This document shows positions 18,601 through 26,136 of a stretch of 64,000 bases of DNA, piece after piece. The position numbers and the translations under genes were made by a program. The stretch comes from Pseudobdellovibrionaceae bacterium (lineage in GTDB: Bacteria; Bdellovibrionota; Bdellovibrionia; Bdellovibrionales; JAGQZY01): NCBI GenBank assembly GCA_020635085.1, contig JACKAL010000007.1, positions 32,171 through 96,170 of the forward strand, given 5' to 3'. Each line of letters starts with the position of its first letter. The stretch's first letter is position 1. Below the pieces are notes generated by a model, which saw only the letters and a program-made list of their open reading frames with translations, did no database searches and was not told the DNA's origin.

Positions 18601-18658
18601 TCGATAAAAATAAAAGAGGCGTTTTTTTGTTGATAATATATTTATAAATATGCCCCAT
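15587..18658 (-). CDS. RND-family efflux transporter, inner-membrane pump
   Basis: The 1023-residue protein has the AcrB/CusA layout: an N-terminal membrane helix, a large periplasmic loop, helices 2-6 (about 333-490), a second loop and helices 8-12 (about 855-1005). The helix-4 motif GLVVDNT has Asp398, the expected proton-relay acid. FLPEWDEGD after helix 7 resembles the CzcA/CusA or MdtC-like group; substrate cannot be told. It starts two bases after the TolC-type gene, and the pair forms an operon. No membrane-fusion (adaptor) gene is present beside it, which is unusual. The last 13 residues (GTDLHMRRYVSHK) and the stop are encoded by the 51-bp repeat, suggesting the original end was replaced. 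Confidence 0.93.
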   Translation of the reverse strand: MGHIYKYIINKKTPLLFLSIFIAILGIQIFLNLPRGLFPEVNYPRIVVDVNMGFTPLSMMEWGVTTVLEKELRSVPGVRLVKSSTSRGLSNIQIFLRENEDVTVATQRVNAKIAEVRALIPPSAIITIRPITAAAFTAAEYCFTSDTFSEQDLRSYVEYTLKPIVLVQPGVFNVKVLGGAQPEYQVQLDPQKMAYYNLTAAMVNNRVLTSNVVDFIGPVDHDGQEVLAFGGELVHGGKNLEQMVVSSHLGRSVYLKDVAQVQLRDAWKYKDLALNGTECVALDVFYQEGIDQSITSKAVKAAVSGEIKKEPHIRYRSWDLNDFTDTATNAVLYDLLLGMAIIAFVTFVFLGSVKYSLFALVVMPLAATFTFIAMKGLGLSLNLMTLGGLTAAIGLVVDNTVIILELYHHKKKTEPGIPMSQRLADVLNSVVKPMFFGTLTIALVFTPIGLLSGVSGMFFSPMAHVHGTALMISLVIAVVIIPSLILLFDKDKKETVSMVEESSLGRFYLKTLRWILQKPKKHVMGIYLFFLLGLIALPLAKTGFLPEWDEGDMVIDYRANDPLSLQSTVDHIRPLEKYLKTIPEIDFFIRKTGTSLGSFDKSPYLGEIIVKLKPHREKSVFELRDQISEHVEKIIPNFEFDFFQILPDRLNDLSGAGKPVAIYLSGKDEVHVDNLANRLVEKLSHIEGLESVRVDETPPAPELIFHINETLSRVIDMSPGDIVQEARLALFSLDSSTIQMGAQTVPIRLKLQEADKKSSIEKLPLYTARGGLRHLGDIGEIKTQSNRVESTHIDGTPVKIVTAELGYRDLGNVMKDVKKVLAENAESGIAVQLAGEYESQQKSFDELIIAFLIGLALIFLMSLFFANNVAIALSLVACAIIPPLVGLVGLVVSGVPLDVSSFSGLISVTGIAVANSFMAIYAIEERAEYRTHFLQAVQEGMKHRLRPILMTNLAAMAGFIPIAVGLSQGDEILQPFSIAIIIGLFGAMFTTLYLMPLFYVIFGSQKEAVNGTDLHMRRYVSHK

Positions 18659-18660
18659 GT

Positions 18661-19917
18661 TTAAACTCCACCGAGATAATACTCTAGATCCGCATCGATC
18701 AAAGACTGCTGATATTTATTTAATAAAAGTCTTTCTCCTGACAAAAAATTCTTTTGCGCCAAATCCATCAATGTCAAAATATCGATCCTTTTCTGTGAAT
18801 AATACAGAAACGATTTTTTGAACATTTTGTCCGTCTGAATTTTTAAATTTTTTAGTTCTTTCTCTTCCGCTACAAAAGATTTTTTCTCCTCTTTTGCCAA
18901 ATGAATATTGTTTTCATACTCAAGCTCGCTCTTACGCATAAGGGCTTCGCTTTTAGCCAGTCTCTCTCTGAGTTCCGACTTATTCGCCGCCTGTACAAAC
19001 AAATGTGTCAGATCAATATTAATTCCCAATTCGGTATAATGATTTCTTCCTTGAAACGATGGGATGGTCGGATCTTGGTAATAACTTTTTACATATACCG
19101 TCGGAAGTGGAATCGTCTGAAAAGATTTTAATTCAAATTTTGCCAGATCATAATCTGAAGACAGACTCTCCTTAAAAAACGAAGGGCCCTCCTCCACAAC
19201 CACGTCTGACTCGCTCTTTATACGATTCAAAATAACTCTGACATCGTCTACGGGTAGATTCAAAAGTAAACTAAAGCTGGTATAAATCGTCTCAAGCTCT
19301 CTCTGCTTAGCTGACTGATCTGCCAAGATAAACCCCTGCTGAATTTCATATTGGCCAAACTCGATATCACTAAACACCCCTTGTCGCTTTCCTTGCACAA
19401 GGGTGCCTTTCACTTTTTCCATAAAATGAAGAATATCTTCGTACTCTTTAAGAGCACTCTTCACCTGTACAAAGAGTGCAAAACTCTTTCGTACACCCCG
19501 TCGCATATTTAATTTCGATACTTTATTTAAAATCTCGGAATGCTCCGCATGAGCTTTTGCCACTTTATCTTCCGAACCAAACAACTTCTGCAAGTCATAC
19601 GTCACCGACGCACCGACCACACGATTCACTCCGGTATTGGTAATAAGATGTCCGTCCTGATTGATTCTGTTATCGAAATATTTGGCGTTTTGATAGCTGG
19701 CAAAAGCATTCACCTGGGGCAGGTACTTGATCCTTTTCGTCACTCCACTCATCACTTCCTGAACTTTCACCTCGGCCTCGGAAATGAGCGAATCATTGGA
19801 ATTCTGCACACTGTAATTGACTAAATCCTCAATCGTATTCAGAGAGTCCTTACTTATCTCCGCAAAACTGTTCGCCCCGAATATCAAAACAACAAAAAAA
19901 CAAAGCTCTCTTCGCAT
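18661..19917 (-). CDS. TolC-family outer-membrane efflux protein
   Basis: This 418-residue protein has a signal peptide (cleavage near SFA) and the long amphipathic helices of TolC-like channels, with two repeated halves. ATVTYDLQ-like wording appears as VGASVTYDLQKLFG in the first half and ELGINIDLTHLFV in the second. The central charged helices (about 310-400) are coiled-coil-like. It should form the outer-membrane exit duct for the RND pump encoded two bases downstream. A PmrA-type direct repeat and the second 51-bp element lie upstream of its start. No adaptor protein gene is nearby. Confidence 0.85.
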   Translation of the reverse strand: MRRELCFFVVLIFGANSFAEISKDSLNTIEDLVNYSVQNSNDSLISEAEVKVQEVMSGVTKRIKYLPQVNAFASYQNAKYFDNRINQDGHLITNTGVNRVVGASVTYDLQKLFGSEDKVAKAHAEHSEILNKVSKLNMRRGVRKSFALFVQVKSALKEYEDILHFMEKVKGTLVQGKRQGVFSDIEFGQYEIQQGFILADQSAKQRELETIYTSFSLLLNLPVDDVRVILNRIKSESDVVVEEGPSFFKESLSSDYDLAKFELKSFQTIPLPTVYVKSYYQDPTIPSFQGRNHYTELGINIDLTHLFVQAANKSELRERLAKSEALMRKSELEYENNIHLAKEEKKSFVAEEKELKNLKIQTDKMFKKSFLYYSQKRIDILTLMDLAQKNFLSGERLLLNKYQQSLIDADLEYYLGGV

Positions 19918-19955
19918 GCCAGTCCTTTCCCACCTCTATCAAATAGTAACTGAGA

Positions 19956-19976
19956 AAACTTAGCTGAAACTTAGCT
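19956..19976 (-). promoter_or_regulatory. PmrA/QseB-type direct repeat upstream of efflux operon
   Basis: AAACTTAGCT occurs twice with an 11-base period (19956-19965 and 19967-19976), so the core reads CTTAGC-N5-CTTAGC. This spacing and core resemble the PmrA/QseB box (YTTAAK-N5-YTTAAK), bound head-to-tail by OmpR-family dimers. It lies about 40 to 60 bases upstream of the TolC-type gene. A QseB/PmrA-like regulator is encoded 2 kb away (21927-22583). The link is an inference. Confidence 0.5.
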
Positions 19977-19980
19977 CCAA

Positions 19981-20031
19981 GGTACGGACTTACTTGTGGG
20001 ACACATAGCGTCTCATATGTAAGTCCATACT
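19981..20031. repeat. 51-bp palindromic repeat, copy 2
   Basis: Same element and orientation as 15578-15628, differing only at 20027 (A for G) and 20031 (T for C), both in the right arm. The left arm is GGTACGGACTTAC at 19981-19993. It is intergenic, about 64 bases upstream of the TolC-type start and four bases past the direct repeat. With copy 1 it brackets the two efflux genes. Flanking sequences of the two copies are unrelated, so identity stops sharply at 51 bases. Confidence 0.9.
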
Positions 20032-20112
20032 AATTGGTAATCACTAGGCTGTAGCCGAAAAAGTGGAAATCCATGGAGTTGGGTCTATAGACCAGACTCT
20101 TCCTGGACCAGC

Positions 20113-20142
20113 TTGCACTAGAATTAGATCTACTTATATAAT
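20113..20142 (+). promoter_or_regulatory. Promoter giving a probably leaderless transcript
   Basis: A perfect TATAAT (20137-20142) lies six bases before the ATG at 20149. A weak -35 candidate, TTGCAC (20113-20118), is 18 bases further up. Transcription would begin at or next to the ATG, and no ribosome site is visible. The -10 is convincing; the -35 is poor. Confidence 0.5.
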
Positions 20143-20148
20143 TCGGAC

Positions 20149-20544
20149 ATGTGTAAAATGATATTTTTCATCATCTTGCTGTTATCGCTCTCAACACAAG
20201 CTCAATTTAACAAGACTGATCTCGACAGTTTAAAGGCAAATCTATTAAATTATGCCGATTCTAACTGTACAGACGAACAGCACCTTCGGTCTGCCACCAA
20301 TATAATCAAAAGACTGTCCTCTCCAATCTCCAGCACTATCACGCCCGATCAAGCCAAAACCAATGATTATCTACGAAATGCTTTAAGTGGAATAAGGGAT
20401 GGCCTAGTGGTAGGGGCGCTTGGAAATAAACTCTCTTGCTCGCAAAAAGTTAAAGCTGGCATCCAAAAATTGGATACTTTGCCAATTAAATCTCAACCCG
20501 AGGAAGTTCCGCAAAAAATTCCAGATGTGAAAGCCCGACAATAG
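20149..20544 (+). CDS. Small secreted protein of unknown function
   Basis: This 131-residue protein has a short hydrophobic signal peptide (MCKMIFFIILLLSLSTQA, cleavage after TQA). The mature part is mainly helical and polar with two cysteines, in DSNCTDEQ and KLSCSQK, about 60 residues apart and possibly disulfide-bonded. The C-terminus is Pro/Glu/Lys-rich. A second in-frame ATG at 20158 would also leave a usable signal. No ribosome site precedes either start, which fits the leaderless promoter. I do not recognise the family. It sits between the efflux operon and the sensor kinase, reading towards the kinase end. Confidence 0.65.
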   Translation: MCKMIFFIILLLSLSTQAQFNKTDLDSLKANLLNYADSNCTDEQHLRSATNIIKRLSSPISSTITPDQAKTNDYLRNALSGIRDGLVVGALGNKLSCSQKVKAGIQKLDTLPIKSQPEEVPQKIPDVKARQ

Positions 20545-20628
20545 ATCTGTGCCAAAAACCCTGTCTTAAAATGTAAGGAAAAGTAAGTTAGAAACGTTTG
20601 TTAAAATTGTGTGGCAACCAGCACCCAA

Positions 20629-21945
20629 CTAAACAACCACATCTTGCTCGTAGCGAAACACCGCTCCCCCACCCTGTGGGCGATTCATAAGTGTTGCAGA
20701 ACCCTGAAGCTGCTTGGCAATCTCAGAAACAATCGCTAACCCCAAACCATTGCCATGGTGATCGCTCTCTCGTGGTGTCGCACTATAAAAAGCCTGCCAT
20801 ATTTTTTCTTCATCCTGATCTGTAAGACCAGGGCCAGTATCTTCGATGGTTAATACCGCATGCGTCCTATCAAGAAACACACTCACATCCACAGATCCAC
20901 CTGCTGGCGTATAAAATAAAGCATTCTCGAGGGCATTTCTGGTTAACTGCTGCAAAGCTAGATCTTTATTCTTTACCTTTAACGGCTCATTTCTAACAAC
21001 GCCTAGATTAATTCCCTTGGCCTCGGCAAGAGGAATTAAATCGGCAATCATTTCCTGCACCACTTCATTCAAGAAAACAACTCGTGCCTCGCTGGGCACT
21101 GTGTTTTGCCAACGGGCTAAATCCAAAAGTTGATTTACTAAATTGCGTAGTCGCGTAAGTCCCGACGCAAGCTGCTTCTGCCGCTCGCTTAAATCTTCAT
21201 TGGACTTTGCCTGCTGAATATTTTCGGCAAGTAGAGAGAGCGCCGCTACAGGTGTTCTCAATTCGTGGGCAGCATCGGCGATGAATCGCTTCTGTCGCTC
21301 TATGGAGGATTGTGTCCGCTCAATAAAATTGTTGATCGACTTTAAAAACGGTTTTACCTCTAAAAAAGCGTATTCTGTTGGCAGTATTTTTAGTTCATTG
21401 ATATTTTGTTGCTGTAAAAAATCAGACAGTGCCCTGAGCGGACGAAACTGAACGCCTATAATAAGTCGAATCGCCAATAACAAAAGAACTAACAACACCA
21501 TAATAGGAAGAAAGGCACTCCTAATACTATTCCATGCAATTTCATCACGTGCTTCTATTTGTTGGAAAACAACCACTTTATCTGATTCATTTGTCAAACT
21601 ACGAACATACGCTCGCCAGCTCTTACCACCTTCTACAATCTGATAAAAACCATCTTGAACATTTTTCTGAAAATGAAACCTTAGTCGGAGATCTTCATTT
21701 AGAAGACTTACCGAAATCGCCTCTTCTTTGGTTGAAACATATGGCGTTTCTTTACTAATATTACCCTTAGTCACCAGATCTGCAATAGTCTCAAGTGTAT
21801 GGTCTTGTTGTTCGGAAGCTTCTTTAAAAGAGGTGTAGGCCGTCATCGCAGTTGTAATAAGGGAAAATACAACAACCGCCAAACTCACCCATACACTCAA
21901 CTGGCTCTGTAGAGATTTATTCTTTTCTATTTTCTGACCATCCAC
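20629..21945 (-). CDS. QseC/PmrB-like sensor histidine kinase
   Basis: The 438-residue inner-membrane kinase has two membrane helices (about 19-38 and 143-164) around a small periplasmic domain of some 100 residues, then a HAMP-like linker. The H-box RFIADAAHELRTP has His227. The N-box includes Asn341 (ALENALFYTP). ATP-lid motifs are DTGPGL at 369-374 and GNGLGLAI at 398-405. It should phosphorylate the regulator encoded just upstream, whose gene overlaps it by 19 bases. The architecture is that of the QseC/PmrB group; the signal is unknown. The likely target is the efflux operon 700 bases away, because of the PmrA-type repeat there. Confidence 0.93.
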   Translation of the reverse strand: MDGQKIEKNKSLQSQLSVWVSLAVVVFSLITTAMTAYTSFKEASEQQDHTLETIADLVTKGNISKETPYVSTKEEAISVSLLNEDLRLRFHFQKNVQDGFYQIVEGGKSWRAYVRSLTNESDKVVVFQQIEARDEIAWNSIRSAFLPIMVLLVLLLLAIRLIIGVQFRPLRALSDFLQQQNINELKILPTEYAFLEVKPFLKSINNFIERTQSSIERQKRFIADAAHELRTPVAALSLLAENIQQAKSNEDLSERQKQLASGLTRLRNLVNQLLDLARWQNTVPSEARVVFLNEVVQEMIADLIPLAEAKGINLGVVRNEPLKVKNKDLALQQLTRNALENALFYTPAGGSVDVSVFLDRTHAVLTIEDTGPGLTDQDEEKIWQAFYSATPRESDHHGNGLGLAIVSEIAKQLQGSATLMNRPQGGGAVFRYEQDVVV

Positions 21946-22583
21946 CCTAAACCTCTAACATTAAGGATTGTCTCTTTACCCATTTTTTTTCTTATTCCAT
22001 GAATAATCACTTCGATAGCGTTACTCGCCACCTCTTCGTTCCAACCATAGGTACTGTCTTCGAGTTGCTCTTTGGAAAAAATAACCCCAGGAGTCAACAT
22101 CAGAGTGTGTAGTACAGAAAATTCTTTTGCCGAAAGAGGATACTGACATCCCTCACGTTCGATTTCTTTTGTAGCCAAGTTTAAGCTCATATCTGAAGTC
22201 GTAAGTTTAGATTCCTTCACACCATGATGGCGGCGCACCACCACGCGCATGCGTGCTTTGAGTTCTTCTAAAGAAAACGGTTTTACGAGATAATCGTCGG
22301 CGCCTAAATCGAGACCATGAATTTTATCTTCAACTCCGTCGCGTGCTGTCAGAAATATAACAGGCACCGGATTTTTTTGTGCACGGATATTTTTTAAAAC
22401 AGCAAATCCGTCTTGCTTTGGCAAACCCACATCAAGAAGTATAAGATCATAGAACTCTGTAGTTACAGTTTCAACAGCAGACGGTCCATCTTGTACCCAA
22501 TTCACTGCATAACCAAAGTCGGTTAAGGCCTGTTTTGTTGCAGAGCCGACCTGCCTATCGTCTTCTACTAAAAGTATCTTCAA
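21927..22583 (-). CDS. QseB/PmrA-like OmpR-family response regulator
   Basis: The 218 residues comprise a receiver domain (1-115) with acidic pocket Glu7/Asp8/Asp9, phospho-acceptor Asp51, Thr79 and Lys101, then a winged helix (about 125-218). The C-terminal segment (YGWNEEVASNAIEV followed by IHGIRKKMG) closely follows QseB ([25 protein letters not shown]), and the recognition helix is of that group. Such regulators bind head-to-tail repeats with an 11-base period, as seen at 19956-19976. The gene starts 21 bases after the SNF transporter stop, so it could also be read from the nifS promoter. Confidence 0.95.
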   Translation of the reverse strand: MKILLVEDDRQVGSATKQALTDFGYAVNWVQDGPSAVETVTTEFYDLILLDVGLPKQDGFAVLKNIRAQKNPVPVIFLTARDGVEDKIHGLDLGADDYLVKPFSLEELKARMRVVVRRHHGVKESKLTTSDMSLNLATKEIEREGCQYPLSAKEFSVLHTLMLTPGVIFSKEQLEDSTYGWNEEVASNAIEVIIHGIRKKMGKETILNVRGLGWMVRK

Positions 22584-22604
22584 GTAAAACCTCAGTACTA
22601 CCTT

Positions 22605-23933
22605 TTAACGAAACCATCCAATAAAAGAAAGAAAAACAGCGGTGGCTGTTACAACTGGAGTAAACCAAATCATCACGAATTTCCATACCGGATAAAAGTG
22701 GCTGATTTCTTGATCAATTTCGATAGCAACAAATTCACGCACAATTTGCTTTCCTGGAATTGTGGCGTAGATCATCCATCCAGTGGCGACTGCGCAAAAG
22801 ACAAGTGCTCCATCGATTAATGTGATGTCAAAGAATTCAAAAACACTCCATTGATTAAAAAATTTAAAATGACGAAACTGTAAATTCGCATAAAGAATGG
22901 CAGATGTAAGGGTTACAAATAAAAATAAAAAAATAAATTGAACACGCTTATATGAGGTAGAGAATTTTTCTTGAATATCTTTTTTATACAATCGTAACAG
23001 TCGTAAAACAAAAAACATCAAGGCCCCATAGAACATCAAAAGCAGTAGCCGACCTAACCATACACTTTCTAAACCATCACTAAAAACTTTTGGTAAGGTT
23101 TCGATAAAATAACGCGGACCGAATAAAGAAAATGTCGTATTGTGAACCACAGAAAGAACAATGATAGAACTTAAAACAGCAAAAATAAAAGATGCTGACA
23201 CCATTCGTGTCGCAAGAAAAGTAACATCGCGATTTCGGTTAAGAGAGCCACCAAATTGCGTGACCAATCCATAGCCTAAGAGCAAAGACAGAACCGACTG
23301 TCCAAGAGCATTAATGAGAGTCGACCAGGCCATTTTAGAATAATCAGGATAAAAAAGTGACAAAAGTACTGTGTTGTTTTTAGAGGAAATAAGCACGGAA
23401 AACACCAAATAAAGACTTAAAAACATTAAACAAAAGAAAAAAGTTTTCACCACCACTGGCATCCAAACACGCACTTGTTTTTTGTAAAAAACATATATCG
23501 CTAAAAAATGGATGATCGCACATGCCACATAAAGCTCAAAATCGTAATTTGCTGGGATAAAGGGTGTTGCCAAAGAAACAAGAAGCCAAATAGCAATAAT
23601 CGAAATGTATGAACATATCAGCAGGCCGACGCCAAAAAACATAAAACGAAAAGATTTTGCCAACCCCACTCGTCGTTGCGCAAGCGGCGCATCTTTGTTT
23701 CCCTCTAGAGTCATACGATCTAATGCCAATCGCTCGACACTGCTCCCTAAAGAGGCTTCGGTGATTTTTCCTAAAATTAGCTCTCCCATAAAAAGACAAC
23801 CGCCAATGACAATGGATACAATAAAATAAATATAGAGAAACCCACCGCCACCGCTTTGTACAAATACATAGGGAAAGCGGACAAACTGAAGAATAAGAGT
23901 TAGCGCTAGTAAATAGCGAAACTTTAAGAGCAT
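22605..23933 (-). CDS. Divergent SNF-family (LeuT-fold) transporter
   Basis: This 442-residue polytopic protein has about 11 membrane helices. Helix 1 reads LQFVRFPYVFVQSGGGGF followed by a helix ending in GELILGK, the signature of sodium:neurotransmitter symporters such as LeuT (NFLRFPVQAAENGGGAF, ending in MGR). The GLGN segment that forms the sodium and substrate sites in LeuT is missing: the positions before RFP read TLILQFV. The N-terminal cytoplasmic tail is also absent. It may therefore be a non-canonical or non-transporting member. The ATG follows the der stop with no gap (TAGATG), so it is coupled to der, an unusual partner. Substrate unknown. Confidence 0.8.
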   Translation of the reverse strand: MLLKFRYLLALTLILQFVRFPYVFVQSGGGGFLYIYFIVSIVIGGCLFMGELILGKITEASLGSSVERLALDRMTLEGNKDAPLAQRRVGLAKSFRFMFFGVGLLICSYISIIAIWLLVSLATPFIPANYDFELYVACAIIHFLAIYVFYKKQVRVWMPVVVKTFFFCLMFLSLYLVFSVLISSKNNTVLLSLFYPDYSKMAWSTLINALGQSVLSLLLGYGLVTQFGGSLNRNRDVTFLATRMVSASFIFAVLSSIIVLSVVHNTTFSLFGPRYFIETLPKVFSDGLESVWLGRLLLLMFYGALMFFVLRLLRLYKKDIQEKFSTSYKRVQFIFLFLFVTLTSAILYANLQFRHFKFFNQWSVFEFFDITLIDGALVFCAVATGWMIYATIPGKQIVREFVAIEIDQEISHFYPVWKFVMIWFTPVVTATAVFLSFIGWFR

Positions 23934-25259
23934 CTACCGTCCTCGGCTTTTCATAACAAAAATACGCACAGGAATTCCTTCTAGTGCCCAACGCTCTTTT
24001 ATCTTTTTAGCAAGAAACCGTCGATACGAATTATCAACACCGTCAGGATGATTGGCAAAAGCAATAAAACTCGGAGGAAACTGCTGGGTTTGCGTCAGAT
24101 AATAAAATTTAACATCTTTTGTTCCATACACTGGTGACGGCGCTTGACGAATCACTTCTATAAAAAAATCATTTAATTCACGCGTGCTAATGCGGAAATA
24201 AAGTTTACTACGCACATCCTCAATAGTTTTAAAAAGATCTCCCAGTCCGCGCCCCGTCAGTGCACTAATAAATACAATAGGAATATCTGTATAAAAATGA
24301 AACTGCCTTGCGACTTGTTCACGTACTGTTTTGCGGTATGCATCCATCTCGTCTTCGCCAATATCCGACTTATTGACCACCAAAACCACACCCTTATGCT
24401 CTTCTTGGATCATTTCTAAAATTTTTGCATCCTGATCAGTGGGACCTAAAGTTCCGTCAATAACCAAAAGAACAAGTTCAGAGTTGCGTATAGAGCGCTC
24501 GGTTTTAAAAGCAGAGATAATTTCCACATCATCAAAACGACGACTCGTTCGACGTAACCCTGCCGTATCAATGAGAACATAGTTTTTATCGTTATAAGTA
24601 AACGGCACATCCACTGCGTCGGTAGTGGTGCCGGCAATATCAGATACCAACAAGCGATTTTGACCTAGCAAACGATTACACAAAGAGCTTTTTCCGACAT
24701 TGGGTTTTCCCACAATCGAAAGAACAAAGGCGTCTTCATACTGAGGGGGCGCTTGCTCTACGCGATCATATATCCACTGCAAAAGAGGATCTAACCCTAA
24801 ACGTTGCTCAAAAGAACACCCAACAACATCCGTTCCAAACTGGTAAAACTCTGCTGTCAACGTATCGAGCTCACTCACCTTATCGATTTTGTTCACTGCA
24901 ATGATAAACGGTTTTCCCGATTCCTTAGCAATACGGATGATATCGCGATCTTCTGGGACAAGCCCCATACGTCCATCCATCACTACCAGGAGAAAATCCA
25001 CCGTTTTTAAAAATTCCACCACGTGTTCTTTAATCTTTATCGAAATGGTGTCATCCGCATCGGTAAGCCCACCCGTATCGATAATCTCGTAATGCTTACC
25101 CCATAACTCTGCATTCTCGAAAAGAATATCGCGAGTCACACCTGGCTCATCTTTGACCACCGCTTTTCGTGTTTCCGACAGCAAATTAAAGAGTGTGGAT
25201 TTCCCTACATTGGGACGCCCCACCACGGCCATGGTTGTCATAATTTTATTTTTTTCCAT
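23934..25259 (-). CDS. der: Ribosome-assembly GTPase Der (EngA)
   Basis: Der has two GTPase domains in tandem and a KH-like C-terminal domain, and matures the 50S subunit. The first domain shows GRPNVGKST, DTGG and NKID. The second shows GKPNVGKSS, DTAG and NKSD. The C-terminal part ends in a basic tail (KSRGR). The start is uncertain: ATG at 25259 lies within the era end; an upstream in-frame ATG at 25271 and later ones at 25241 and 25232 are possible. None has a strong ribosome site, so coupling to era is likely. Length of about 440 is typical. Confidence 0.96.
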   Translation of the reverse strand: MEKNKIMTTMAVVGRPNVGKSTLFNLLSETRKAVVKDEPGVTRDILFENAELWGKHYEIIDTGGLTDADDTISIKIKEHVVEFLKTVDFLLVVMDGRMGLVPEDRDIIRIAKESGKPFIIAVNKIDKVSELDTLTAEFYQFGTDVVGCSFEQRLGLDPLLQWIYDRVEQAPPQYEDAFVLSIVGKPNVGKSSLCNRLLGQNRLLVSDIAGTTTDAVDVPFTYNDKNYVLIDTAGLRRTSRRFDDVEIISAFKTERSIRNSELVLLVIDGTLGPTDQDAKILEMIQEEHKGVVLVVNKSDIGEDEMDAYRKTVREQVARQFHFYTDIPIVFISALTGRGLGDLFKTIEDVRSKLYFRISTRELNDFFIEVIRQAPSPVYGTKDVKFYYLTQTQQFPPSFIAFANHPDGVDNSYRRFLAKKIKERWALEGIPVRIFVMKSRGR

Positions 25260-26136
25260 AACCAATCTCATTCATAAAATGTTTATTTTTGGCCCAGTCC
25301 TCTTTGGTTTTTACTCGCAAGGATAAAAATACTTTCTCGCCGATCATTTCTTCAAAACGTTTGCGGGCATAGGTACCAATTTTTTTAAGCATCATACCAC
25401 CACGACCAATCACAATGGACTTATGGCTTTCTCGATTCACAAAAATAGATGCATATATTTTGGGAAGACCTTCATCTTCTTTGTAGCTATCGATCACTAC
25501 TGCAATATTGTATGGGATCTCTTTGGCCAAGTGCTCCATACAACCTTCACGAATATACTCCGACATCAAATCGCGAGAACGCTCGGTGGTAAAAAGATCT
25601 TCTGCAAATAAAAATTCCTCTGTTTCAGTCATATAAGGATCTACGGACTCAAAGAACTTACGCAAAAGCAAAATACGACTTTCCTTCTCTGCAGCCGTAA
25701 AATACGGCAGCTCATTTGATTTTACATACTCCATCATCCCGGCTGCGGCTGGCGTAGGTTCTAAATCCATTTTGGTAAAAACATATACGCAGGGCTTTTT
25801 TGATTTTTTTATTTCTGATGTGAGCTCATCAAGATCTTCCTTATTCTGGAGATCCATAGGGACTAAAAATACTACAACCGCAACTGAAGCAATGACATCC
25901 TGAGCTTCTTGCAAAAGAAAATCATGAAGTGGCGTCATAGCCTCACTTAAAAAACCAGGAGAATCCATAATCATCACCTGATAACCGTCAGTAGTCAGAA
26001 TTCCTTGAATCCTCCGACGGGTGGCCTGCGGTTTAGAGCTCACGATACACACCTTCTCGCCGAGAAGAGTATTTAGCAAAGTGCTTTTTCCAGAGTTGGC
26101 AAGACCTACGAACCCTACATAACCGGTTTTATTCAT
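25246..26136 (-). CDS. era: GTPase Era, with altered nucleotide motifs
   Basis: Era binds 16S rRNA and helps 30S assembly. The start at 26136 (MNKTGYVGFVG) is chosen because it fits the family start and has GAGAGGATGG upstream inside rnc. The 296 residues have a GTPase domain and a C-terminal KH domain with loop GRGG and the usual end (LFLSLRVKTKEDW-like, here VFLSLRVKTKEDW). The motifs deviate: G1 is GLANSGKST instead of GRPNVGKST, G3 is DSPG instead of DTPG, and G4 is TKMD instead of NKxD. Thr in place of Asn in G4 may weaken guanine recognition. It still has all domains. Confidence 0.94.
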   Translation of the reverse strand: MNKTGYVGFVGLANSGKSTLLNTLLGEKVCIVSSKPQATRRRIQGILTTDGYQVMIMDSPGFLSEAMTPLHDFLLQEAQDVIASVAVVVFLVPMDLQNKEDLDELTSEIKKSKKPCVYVFTKMDLEPTPAAAGMMEYVKSNELPYFTAAEKESRILLLRKFFESVDPYMTETEEFLFAEDLFTTERSRDLMSEYIREGCMEHLAKEIPYNIAVVIDSYKEDEGLPKIYASIFVNRESHKSIVIGRGGMMLKKIGTYARKRFEEMIGEKVFLSLRVKTKEDWAKNKHFMNEIGYGKK

